This document shows positions 57,386 to 64,000 of a DNA stretch of 64,000 nucleotides, one piece after another. Made by a program: the position numbers and the translations under genes. Source of the DNA: Prauserella aidingensis. Its GTDB lineage: Bacteria > Actinomycetota > Actinomycetes > Mycobacteriales > Pseudonocardiaceae. The first letter of the stretch is position 1. Every line of letters starts with the position of its first letter. The notes under the pieces were generated by a model. That model was not told where the DNA came from. It saw nothing but the letters and a program-made list of their open reading frames with translations, and ran no database searches. Location: assembly GCF_024171865.1 (NCBI RefSeq), contig NZ_JAMTCN010000004.1, forward strand, positions 1 through 64,000. The letters run 5' to 3'.

Positions 57386-58639
57386 TCACCTCTCATCGGG
57401 TGACAACAACGACGCCGGACGCACGGCGGCGGCACCGAATCGGGAACGCGCGTCGTCGGCGGCCACCTCCGCGTCCCGCCAGCGGGGTTCGGGTGCGTCG
57501 AACGTGAGCTGTTCCGCGGCGTCCCCGGCCGTCAGACCTTCCACACGCACTCCCACGAGGCGCACGGCCGCGCCGGAGGTCGCCTCCCGGAACAGCTCGG
57601 TCGCCGTGGCGTGGACCTCGTGGGCCACGTCGGTGGCGGCGGGCAGGGTGCGGGCTCGGGTGATGGTCCGGAAGTCGGAGAACCGGACCTTGATCGACAC
57701 GGTCCTGCCTTTCAGGTCTTTCCGGCGCAGGGTCGCGGCGACGCGCTGCGCCAACCGCAGCAGCTCGCGCTCGCACGCCCCGCGGTCCCGGACGTCGGCG
57801 TCGAAGGTGTGCTCGGCCCCCACCGACTTCTCCTCCGACTCCGGAACGACGTCGCGATCGTCGTGGCCGTGGGCCAACGCGTGCAGGTGCTCCCCCGCCG
57901 CCGCGCCGACACTGCGGCGAAGGCGGTCGACCGGGGCCGCGGCGACGTCCGCGATCGTCGCGTAGCCGTGACTGCGGAGTGCGTCCTCCGTGCGCGTGCC
58001 CACGCCCCACAGCGCCGACACCGGCAACGGGTGCAGGAACGACAGCGTCTCGGGGGCCGGGACGACGACCATGCCGTCCGGCTTGGCCATTCCGGAGGCG
58101 AGCTTGGCGACGAACTTCGCCCTGCCGACGCCGACCGAGCAGGTGATGCCGTGCTCGGCGGCCACCCGCTCACGGATCCGTGCGCCGATGTCGGCGGGCG
58201 TCGCGGACAGCCTGCGCAGCGCCCCGTTCACGTCCAGGAACGCCTCGTCGAGGCTGAGTGGTTCCACCAGCGGTGTGATGTCGCGGAACAGCGCCATGAC
58301 CCCGTCGGAGACCTCCCGGTAGGCGTCTCGGCTGGGCGGCAGCCACACCGCGTCGGGGCACAGCTTCCGTGCGGTCGCCGCGGGCATCGCCGATCGCACA
58401 CCGTAGCGCCGCGCCTCGTAGGTCGCCGACAGCACCACCGACCGCGGCCCCGCGCCCGCCACGACGACCGGCCTGCCGACGAGCTCCGGGCGGGTGCGCA
58501 ACTCGACGGCCGCGTAGAAGGCGTCCATGTCGACGTGCAGCACACCGCACCCGGTGTCGTCGGGCACGGCCGCCCGCGGGGCGCCGGTACGCACCAGGAA
58601 CCGCTCGTACCCGTCGGGCAGCTGCGCATTACGTCCCAC
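57386..58639 (-). CDS. dinB: DNA polymerase IV (Y family)
   Basis: The 417-residue translesion polymerase has catalytic motifs VLHVDMDAFYAAVELRTRPELVGRPVVV (first Asp near residue 37) and LVEPLSLDEAFLDVNG (Asp-Glu, about 127-128). SATYEARRYGVRSAMP and ITCSVGVGRAKFVAKLASGMAKPDG also belong to the polymerase core, and LPVSALWGVGTRTEDALRSHGYATIADVA is the helix-hairpin-helix thumb. The little-finger domain follows with EHTFDADVRDR and SIKVRFSDFRTITRARTL. No beta-clamp motif stands out at the C-terminus (LLSPDER). The GTG at 58639 is supported by the family N-terminus. A 206-bp spacer separates it from the DUF3040 gene. Confidence 0.94.
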   Translation of the reverse strand: MGRNAQLPDGYERFLVRTGAPRAAVPDDTGCGVLHVDMDAFYAAVELRTRPELVGRPVVVAGAGPRSVVLSATYEARRYGVRSAMPAATARKLCPDAVWLPPSRDAYREVSDGVMALFRDITPLVEPLSLDEAFLDVNGALRRLSATPADIGARIRERVAAEHGITCSVGVGRAKFVAKLASGMAKPDGMVVVPAPETLSFLHPLPVSALWGVGTRTEDALRSHGYATIADVAAAPVDRLRRSVGAAAGEHLHALAHGHDDRDVVPESEEKSVGAEHTFDADVRDRGACERELLRLAQRVAATLRRKDLKGRTVSIKVRFSDFRTITRARTLPAATDVAHEVHATATELFREATSGAAVRLVGVRVEGLTAGDAAEQLTFDAPEPRWRDAEVAADDARSRFGAAAVRPASLLSPDER

Positions 58640-58699
58640 GGCGCCAGACTAGCGGCCACCACCGACGATCACGGTGCGCCGCGACCGCGCGTCCTGCCC

Positions 58700-59461
58700 T
58701 CAGGCGGGGCGGCGCGCCAGCACGTGCAGCCTGCTCGCGATGTCCCGCAGCGGCGGCGTCACGGCGGCCCGGTCCTCGAACTCGGTGACCTCGCGTTCCC
58801 AGGCGGCGTCCGCACCGTCGGCTCCCGCGTCGAGCTGGTGGACCACGTCCGCGACCACGCCGTCGCCCTGCATCAGCGCCACCGCCAGTCCCGCACCACC
58901 GAGCAGCAGTTCCAGACCGGAGGTGTCGAACCGGCGCAGCACCGTCTCCGAGTCCCCGGACAGCACGCCCTCCGGGGCCGACAGCAGCGCCGTGGCCTCG
59001 GACAACCTGCCGGCCAGAGCGCGCTGCAACACCGCGGCGTGCCGGTTCGCGACGAGCACCGACACCGCGCCACCGGGCGCGGTCACAGCGGCGAACGCCC
59101 GCACCGCGGCGGCCGGGTCGTCGACGACCTCGAGCAGTCCGTGGGCCAGCACCAGGTCGGCCGAGCCCTCCGGGACGTGGCCGGCGAGCGCGTCGACGTC
59201 GTCGGCCACCACCGTGATCCGGTCGTCCGCACCCACCTCACGGGCGCGGCGACGGAGCGTGGCGACGGCGTCCGGGCTCGGCTCGACGACCGTCACGTCG
59301 CATCCCTGGCCCGCCAGTGGGACCGCCCAGCCGCCGGTGCCGCCACCGACGTCGATCACCCGCGGCCTGCCGGACCTGCGCTCGCGGGCCTGCGCCAGCT
59401 CGTCCGACAGCACTCGCCGTACGGCCGGGGACCCGTGGCCGGCCGCGTACTCCGTTCGCAT
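58700..59461 (-). CDS. Class I SAM-dependent methyltransferase
   Basis: The 253-residue protein has VIDVGGGTGGWAVPLAGQGCDVTVVEPSPDAVATLRRRA (SAM-binding motif I and following acidic residue), VVADDVDALAGHVPEGSADLVLAHGLLEVVDDPAAAVRAFAAVTAPGGAVSVLVANRHAAVL. The final two-thirds resemble CmoA/SmtA-like methyltransferases. The substrate is not readable. The ATG at 59461 is unambiguous. It is divergent from the ParA-like gene. Confidence 0.88.
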   Translation of the reverse strand: MRTEYAAGHGSPAVRRVLSDELAQARERRSGRPRVIDVGGGTGGWAVPLAGQGCDVTVVEPSPDAVATLRRRAREVGADDRITVVADDVDALAGHVPEGSADLVLAHGLLEVVDDPAAAVRAFAAVTAPGGAVSVLVANRHAAVLQRALAGRLSEATALLSAPEGVLSGDSETVLRRFDTSGLELLLGGAGLAVALMQGDGVVADVVHQLDAGADGADAAWEREVTEFEDRAAVTPPLRDIASRLHVLARRPA

Positions 59462-59619
59462 GGGCGCCCAGCGTAGTCACGCCGCCCCGCGCCCGCGCGC
59501 CCCGGCACCGGGACACGCCGAGGGCGACGTCGCGGATCACGCCGCCACCCGAGTGAGGGATCTCCCCTGTGCACGCGGCACCACCCCGTGACACTCCGCG
59601 AGCCGATACGCTGTGCGGC

Positions 59620-60480
59620 GTGCATACGGTCGCGGTACTGAGTCTCAAGGGAGGCGTGGGCAAGACGACGGTCGCCCTCGGGCTGGCCTCCGCCGCGCTG
59701 CGCCGGGGCGCCCGCACGCTGGTCGCCGACCTGGACCCGCAGGGCAACGCCACGGCCACACTCAATCCGCCGATGACGACGTCCTCGCTCACCGCCGTGC
59801 TGGACACCCCGCGCGAGGCGGTCGTCGCCGACGCGCTCGCCCCCAGCGGCTGGAGCCCCGAGCTGGACGTCCTCGTCAGTTCCGAGGACCTGGAACTGCT
59901 CAACGAGCCCGGCCCGGACAGCCGGCGGCTCGACAACCTCGCCCGCGCGCTCGAGGCACTGCGCGCACGCGGCCACGGCGCGCGAGGACAGGGCGACCGC
60001 CCGTACGAGGTGGCGATCCTGGACTGCCCACCGTCGCTGGGCAGGCTGACGCGGTCGGCACTGCTCGCCGCCGACACCGCGTTGCTCGTCACCGAACCGA
60101 CGATGTACGCCGTGTCCGGGGCCGAGCGCGCGTTCGAGGCGATCGAGACGGTCCGGCAGGGACCCAATCCGCGGCTGCAGTCGGCGGGCGTGCTGGTCAA
60201 CCGGATGCGCCCGCGCTCGTACGAACACCACTACCGGGTCGAGGAGCTGCGGCAGACGTTCGGCAGGGCGGTCATGCCCACGGCCATCCCCGACCGGCTC
60301 GCCATCCAGCAGGCACAGGGCGCGTGCCTGCCGATCCACGAGTGGAAGTCGCCCGGGGCGCACGAGATCGGGCTGACGTTCAACATGGTGCTCGCCAAGA
60401 TCCTGCGGTCCAGCCGCGCCGGACGGCATCGCCTGCCCGGCGAGCCCGACGACCCGTCCGCGCAGCCCGACTCGGCGTGA
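59620..60480 (+). CDS. Orphan ParA/Soj-family ATPase
   Basis: The 286-residue protein starts VHTVAVLSLKGGVGKTTVALGLASAALRRGARTLVADLDPQGNATATLNP, with the deviant Walker A (KGGVGKTT) and Walker A' of ParA. EVAILDCPPSLGRLTRSALLAADTALLVTEPTMYAVSGAERAFE is the Walker B area. Most of these ATPases position DNA or protein cargo by binding DNA non-specifically with ATP. No parB or parS-like sequence is nearby, so it is an orphan. The GTG at 59620 is 7 nt after a possible -10 element (TACGCT, 59607-59612), so its mRNA could be leaderless. It is followed after 3 nt by nei2. Confidence 0.9.
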   Translation: MHTVAVLSLKGGVGKTTVALGLASAALRRGARTLVADLDPQGNATATLNPPMTTSSLTAVLDTPREAVVADALAPSGWSPELDVLVSSEDLELLNEPGPDSRRLDNLARALEALRARGHGARGQGDRPYEVAILDCPPSLGRLTRSALLAADTALLVTEPTMYAVSGAERAFEAIETVRQGPNPRLQSAGVLVNRMRPRSYEHHYRVEELRQTFGRAVMPTAIPDRLAIQQAQGACLPIHEWKSPGAHEIGLTFNMVLAKILRSSRAGRHRLPGEPDDPSAQPDSA

Positions 60481-60483
60481 CCC

Positions 60484-61335
60484 GTGCCCGAGGGCGACAC
60501 CGTCTTCCTCACCGGCAGGCTCGTCGACCGGGCGCTGAGCGGGCGGACGTTGACGGCGACGGACTTCCGCGTGCCGTCGCTGGCGACCGTCGACCTCACC
60601 GGAGCCGAGTTCACCGGCGTGCGCACGGTGGGCAAGCATCTGTTCTTCCGGTTCCGCGGCGGTGGTGACGGATCACCTCGCCGCGGCGGGACCGGTGACC
60701 AGGACCGCGCGCTGAGCCTGCACAGCCACCTGCGGATGGACGGCGCCTGGCGCACGCTGCGAACCGGCGACCGCTGGGGAGCGCCCGCCCATCAGGTGCG
60801 CGTCGTGCTGACCGCCGGGGATGCGACGGCCGTCGGTGTCCGCGTGCACGACCTGGCGCTGCTGTCCACATCCGACGAACACCGGCGGGTCGGCCACCTG
60901 GGGCCGGATCTGCTCGATCCGGAGTGGACGAATGCCCACGCGGCACGTGCCGCCGCGGCGTTGTCGGCCGATCCGGGCCGCGAACTCGGCACCGCGCTGC
61001 TCGACCAGACCGCACTGGCGGGCGTCGGGAACCTGTACAAGGTGGAGCTCTGTTTCCTCACCGGCGTCACCCCGTGGACGCCGGTGTCCGACGTGGACAC
61101 CTCGAGCGTGGTCGACCTCGCACGGAGATTGCTGCGCACCAACGCCCACCGCTGGGAACAGAGCACCACGGGCCACCTCGGCCGCGGCCGGCGCACCTGG
61201 GTGTACGAGCGCACCCGGCTGGGCTGCTTCCGCTGCGGCGGCCCGGTCCGCGTGGCAACGCAGGGACCGGGCACCGAGAGCAGGCCGACGTGGTTCTGCC
61301 CGCGATGCCAACACGGCCCGGCGCCGGAACGCTGA
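60484..61335 (+). CDS. nei2: Endonuclease VIII-like DNA glycosylase Nei2
   Basis: The 283-residue base-excision repair glycosylase/AP lyase is of the Fpg/Nei family. The PEGDTV start supplies the catalytic Pro2 and Glu3, GKHLFFRF supplies the conserved Lys, LSLHSHLRMDGAWR carries the His/Arg/Met set, and ALLDQTALAGVGNLYKVELCFLTGV is the helix-two-turn-helix. The end has a four-cysteine zinc finger: GCFRCGGPVRV and WFCPRCQHG. The opening sequence (TVFLTGRLVDRAL, RVPSLATVDLTG) follows M. tuberculosis Nei2 (Rv3297). GTG at 60484 puts Pro at position 2. It is in an operon with the ParA-like gene. Confidence 0.93.
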   Translation: MPEGDTVFLTGRLVDRALSGRTLTATDFRVPSLATVDLTGAEFTGVRTVGKHLFFRFRGGGDGSPRRGGTGDQDRALSLHSHLRMDGAWRTLRTGDRWGAPAHQVRVVLTAGDATAVGVRVHDLALLSTSDEHRRVGHLGPDLLDPEWTNAHAARAAAALSADPGRELGTALLDQTALAGVGNLYKVELCFLTGVTPWTPVSDVDTSSVVDLARRLLRTNAHRWEQSTTGHLGRGRRTWVYERTRLGCFRCGGPVRVATQGPGTESRPTWFCPRCQHGPAPER

Positions 61336-61428
61336 CCGCCGGGGGCCGACGGTGCCCCGGTGCCCGCCGTCTCAGCGCGCCGTCCCCGCACGTGCGAGAC
61401 GGGACACACCGCCGGCGGGAAAAACACG

Positions 61429-61458
61429 TTGCCGGAGGCTGCCGGCCGCGCCTAGCGT
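61429..61458 (+). promoter_or_regulatory. Promoter for the tiny ORF transcript
   Basis: TTGCCG (61429-61434) and TAGCGT (61453-61458) are 18 bp apart. A start around 61465 would begin the RNA just upstream of the extended ribosome-binding site. It resembles a housekeeping sigma-factor promoter. Confidence 0.5.
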
Positions 61459-61470
61459 GGCGGGTACACG

Positions 61471-61547
61471 AGAAAGGAGGTGGTCCAGCAGTGAACAGCT
61501 ACAGGACTCGTGAGGTGGCCGTCCGCTAGGACGGTATGCGGACCACC
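61471..61547 (+). promoter_or_regulatory. Extended 16S-complementary ribosome-binding site with downstream sequestering arm
   Basis: The 20 nt at 61471-61490 (core AGAAAGGAGGTGG) agree at 18 of 20 positions with the reverse complement of the canonical 16S rRNA 3' end; one of the two differences still allows a G-U pair. GGTGGTCC (61479-61486) is perfectly complementary to GGACCACC (61540-61547), which lies after the tiny ORF, so the element could switch between ribosome-bound and closed forms. Confidence 0.6.
61491..61529 (+). CDS. Twelve-residue ORF (MNSYRTREVAVR-type)
   Basis: A GTG directly after the extended ribosome-binding site opens a 12-codon frame, encoding (M)NSYRTREVAVR and ending in TAG. 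Peptide function is unknown. The translation signal is the strongest in the window, more than a background coincidence would give. The ORF is enclosed by the complementary arms GGTGGTCC and GGACCACC, so its translation would keep the arms apart. No gene directly follows; pyrD starts about 310 nt downstream. It may be a free-standing small protein, a leader, or a ribosome-interaction RNA. Confidence is for the reading frame being translated, not for function. Confidence 0.5.
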   Translation: MNSYRTREVAVR

Positions 61548-61841
61548 GCGTGCCGCCCGGCGAATACCAGGCGGTCACCGGCCCCCGATGCTCCCGAGGA
61601 CCGGTCCACCACGGGCCCGGACGGCTGACGACGTCCGGGAGTCGCATCGGGGGTTTCCCTCATTCACCGGTCGCGCCTCGCTCGGCCACCGGCTCCGCCT
61701 CCCTCGGCGCCGGTGCTCCCTGTGATTCCGGCGCCCTCTCGACTCCGGTTTTCTCGCGATTCCGGTGCTCCCGCGGCGCAGGCACGGCCCCGGCGGGCCG
61801 GTACCGGCAGCCGGAGCGCCCGTACGGCACCATAGGCAGCC
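61548..61841. other. Spacer between the tiny ORF and pyrD
   Basis: This stretch of about 300 nt has no supported gene. GCTCCC/GGTGCTCC-type short repeats near 61700-61790 are low-complexity. It could be a long pyrD leader. Confidence 0.4.
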
Positions 61842-62891
61842 GTGCTCTTCGACAGTCTGCTCCGCCCCGCGTTGTACCGGCTGCACGGCGGCGACGCCGA
61901 ACGGGTCCACGAACGCACCGTCCGCGCGCTCGGTCTGCTGAGCGCCGCGCCAGGACCGGTGCGGGCCGCGCTGCGGCGCACCTGCGCCGCCGAGGACCCC
62001 GTCACCGCGTTCGGCGTCCGGTTCCCGGGCCGGGTCGGCCTGGCCGCGGGCATGGACAAGGACGGCTGGGCCCTGCACGCATGGCCCGCCCTCGGATTCT
62101 CGTTCGTCGAGGTCGGCACGGTCACCGCCCGGCAGCAGCCCGGGAATCTCCGTCCCCGGCTGTTCGCCCTGCCCGACAGTGACGCGGTGATCAACCGCAT
62201 GGGCTTCAACAACGCCGGCGCCGACGCCCTCGCGGCCCGGCTGACCCGCGACGGCACGCCGGACGTTCCGCTGGGCATCAGTATCGGCAAGTCGAAGGTC
62301 ACGCCGATCGACGAGGCCGTCGCCGACTACGAGGCGTCCCTGCGCGCCCTGCACCCGTTCGCCGACTACGTCGCGATCAACGTCAGCTCCCCCAACACTC
62401 CGGGACTGCGCACGCTGCAGGACCGCGACTCCCTCACCGAGATCCTCACCGCGCTGCGCGACCTCGCACCGACGACGCCGTTGCTGGTGAAGGTGGCCCC
62501 CGACCTTACCGACGACGCACTCGGCGAGCTGCTGCAGGTGTGCACCGACCACGGTGTCGCCGGGATCATCGCCACCAACACCACGCTCGCCCGTGACGGT
62601 CTGGCGACGGCCGACGCCGCCGCGGCGGCCGAGACCGGCGGTCTCTCGGGCAGGCCGCTCACCCGGCGTGCCCGGGACGTGGTGCGGTTCGTGCACACCC
62701 GCACCGCGGGCGCGCTGCCGATCATCGGGGTCGGCGGGGTCGGCGGGGCCGCCGACGCCGAGGCGATGCTGGACGCCGGCGCAGCCCTGGTGCAGCTGTA
62801 CACCGCGTTCGCGCTGCACGGACCGTCGGTAGTGCGCGCGATCAACCGCCGCCTCGCCGCCGAGCGGGCACGCTGGCCCGCCGAATACTGA
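61842..62891 (+). CDS. pyrD: Dihydroorotate dehydrogenase, class 2 (quinone)
   Basis: The 349-residue FMN enzyme oxidises dihydroorotate to orotate in pyrimidine synthesis, passing electrons to membrane quinones. It has [61 protein letters not shown], and [22 protein letters not shown] with catalytic Ser near residue 182, the class 2 type. [23 protein letters not shown], and [30 protein letters not shown] close the barrel. The N-terminal helix pair ([13 protein letters not shown] and [15 protein letters not shown]) is the membrane-associated entry of class 2. The GTG at 61842 is correct by alignment. Confidence 0.95.
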   Translation: MLFDSLLRPALYRLHGGDAERVHERTVRALGLLSAAPGPVRAALRRTCAAEDPVTAFGVRFPGRVGLAAGMDKDGWALHAWPALGFSFVEVGTVTARQQPGNLRPRLFALPDSDAVINRMGFNNAGADALAARLTRDGTPDVPLGISIGKSKVTPIDEAVADYEASLRALHPFADYVAINVSSPNTPGLRTLQDRDSLTEILTALRDLAPTTPLLVKVAPDLTDDALGELLQVCTDHGVAGIIATNTTLARDGLATADAAAAAETGGLSGRPLTRRARDVVRFVHTRTAGALPIIGVGGVGGAADAEAMLDAGAALVQLYTAFALHGPSVVRAINRRLAAERARWPAEY

Positions 62892-62964
62892 ACTACCGCC
62901 CCGGCTCAGGACGGCGTCACCACGACGACGTCACCACGGCGGGCGGCCTGCGACGGCGCCCGCC

Positions 62965-63942
62965 TCAGGACAGTTCGCGCAGCGCGACGGCCAGTCCGGC
63001 GAGCCGGTCGGTGGCGTCGGTGAGCGCGTCCTTCGCCGGGGTCGCGCCGTCGCTGCTCGCGGCGACCGCGCGGCCCGCCGCGGCGACGAGCGTGCCGTAA
63101 CCTTCGAGTCCCTCGTCGAGCTGCTCCCGCAGTGCGGTGACGGCCGAGTCCAGTCCGCCGCGTTCGCGCGCGGGGGCGGCGTCGCGGGCCCGCTCGATCG
63201 ATTCGAGCCGCGCCGCGAGCCCGCGCAGGGCCGCCGAGGCGTCCATCGCCGTCGCCCTGGCGTCCTCGACGTCGAACCCGGTCGCCCCCGACGGCGCCCC
63301 GTGCTGCGGTGCGGCCAGCTGGTCGAGCAGGTCGGTCAGCGTGCGTTCACTGTCGACGAGCTTCTCCATCGGCTCCCGGGCTGCCGAGTTCGCGGGCGGC
63401 AACGTGGCCGAGGGATCGGGCTTCGGCGGCGCGGCCCGCCCCAGTCGTCGCAGCTTCGTGCCGGACGACACCGCCAGCGCACCGAACACGACGGTGCCCG
63501 CCGCTCCGGTCAGCGCGCCTTCGACCCCGTCGTACACGCCGACCACGCCGAAGTACCCGGCGACCGCCCACAGCACCGCCAGAAGCGTCAGAACCGCCCA
63601 CAGGGTGAAGGCGCGGCGGGTCCAGCGCACCCGCCGCGCGTGTTTCGCCTCGGGTGAGTTCCACGCGGCGAGCTTGTCACGGACGTCGGTGACGACCGTG
63701 AGGTCCACCTTGGGCCGCGGCGCCGGACGGCCACCGGCGCGGGTGCCGTCGGACCCGGCGGTCGTCTCCCCGCTGGATTCCGACGTCCGGTCCCGACCGT
63801 CGGCAGCCCGCTGGTCCTCGGGCGGCAGGTACTTCTGGACCTTCTCCTGGGCCTTCTGCGCGTAGTCGGGCAGACGTTCGACGTGCTTACCGAGCTTCGC
63901 CGTCAGCTCGCTGAAATCCCGCCTGCCCGGCTTCCCCGCCAT
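62965..63942 (-). CDS. PspM-like envelope stress membrane protein
   Basis: The 325-residue protein begins with a basic region, SELTAKLGKHVERLPDYAQKAQEKVQKYLPPE. Two membrane helices follow (RAFTLWAVLTLLAVLWAVAGYFGVVGV and ALTGAAGTVVFGALAV), then a helical C-terminal half: MEKLVDSERTLTDLLDQLAAPQ, SAALRGLAARLESIERARDA, and LREQLDEGLEGYGTLVAAAGRAVAA. The order (two helices near the middle, then paired long helices) and the LPDYAQK, PMEKL..SE..L..LL segments fit what I know of actinobacterial PspM, partner of PspA in the phage-shock response. The gene upstream lies beyond the window edge; a possible last codon and stop (KNQA, stop at 63986-63988) would be its end. The identification is tentative. 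Confidence 0.6.
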   Translation of the reverse strand: MAGKPGRRDFSELTAKLGKHVERLPDYAQKAQEKVQKYLPPEDQRAADGRDRTSESSGETTAGSDGTRAGGRPAPRPKVDLTVVTDVRDKLAAWNSPEAKHARRVRWTRRAFTLWAVLTLLAVLWAVAGYFGVVGVYDGVEGALTGAAGTVVFGALAVSSGTKLRRLGRAAPPKPDPSATLPPANSAAREPMEKLVDSERTLTDLLDQLAAPQHGAPSGATGFDVEDARATAMDASAALRGLAARLESIERARDAAPARERGGLDSAVTALREQLDEGLEGYGTLVAAAGRAVAASSDGATPAKDALTDATDRLAGLAVALRELS

Positions 63943-64000
63943 GACCGCCTCCCGGACGTTCGTGAACCGGCCCGATCCGGCCGTGTCAGGCCTGGTTCTT

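Noticed and set aside
63986-64000. Possible C-terminal end (KNQA, stop) of a minus-strand gene at the right edge, perhaps pspA
   Set aside because: Four codons are too little evidence; mentioned only as context for the PspM-like gene.

Overview
This window is chromosomal DNA of a high-GC Gram-positive actinobacterium. It is most likely a member of the Pseudonocardiaceae (the Amycolatopsis / Saccharomonospora / Prauserella group). The inference rests on GTG starts and GTGA/ATGA gene overlaps throughout, a conservon (sensor kinase, roadblock, DUF742, small GTPase), an XRE-DUF397 pair, ESX-associated EspG/PPE-like genes, a KstR-type cholesterol regulator, and the mraZ-rsmH-ftsL-ftsI block. No rRNA, tRNA, insertion sequence, prophage or CRISPR array was seen.

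Layout. 0-4 kb: a double-length acyl-CoA dehydrogenase (FadE34 type) divergent from kstR, with two KstR-like boxes between them, then an LLM-class flavin oxidoreductase. 4-7.3 kb: icmF, a fused B12-dependent isobutyryl-CoA mutase with a likely leaderless promoter. 7.4-13.3 kb: a complete cvnABCD conservon. 13.3-14.5 kb: about 1.16 kb without a gene. 14.5-17 kb: a compact polyamine operon (ornithine/lysine-type decarboxylase, SpeD, SpeE-like). 17-20 kb: small membrane proteins and a lytic transglycosylase. 20.4-23.5 kb: an Mcr-type racemase and an acyl-CoA dehydrogenase, divergent from a TetR gene across two tandem palindromes. 23.7-31.7 kb: succinate-semialdehyde dehydrogenase, XRE-DUF397, TesB, pyruvate kinase, DUF2461, VapBC and phosphofructokinase.

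32-57 kb resembles the M. tuberculosis Rv2163c-Rv2187c neighbourhood, rearranged. Present are DAHP synthase with an aromatic-rich leader peptide, an oligoribonuclease-like exonuclease, PlsC, a carboxylesterase remnant, NUDIX, glucokinase, an ArsA-like ATPase, SRPBCC proteins and fadD15. These are followed by ftsI-ftsL-rsmH-mraZ with MraZ boxes, an orphan ESX accessory cassette (EspG, PPE-like, DUF3558 lipoprotein, helical protein), and moxR-DUF58-transglutaminase. A DUF3040 protein closes this section.

57-64 kb: dinB, a methyltransferase, an orphan parA with nei2, a 12-codon ORF behind a near-complete complement of the 16S rRNA 3' end, pyrD, and a PspM-like membrane protein.

Functional themes are sterol and fatty-acyl catabolism, polyamine synthesis, aromatic amino acid entry, cell division and envelope biogenesis, and DNA repair. 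The most interesting non-textbook signals are the AroG leader peptide at 32318-32420, the tiny ORF with extended 16S complementarity at 61471-61547, the icmF promoter/operator, and the internally deleted esterase.
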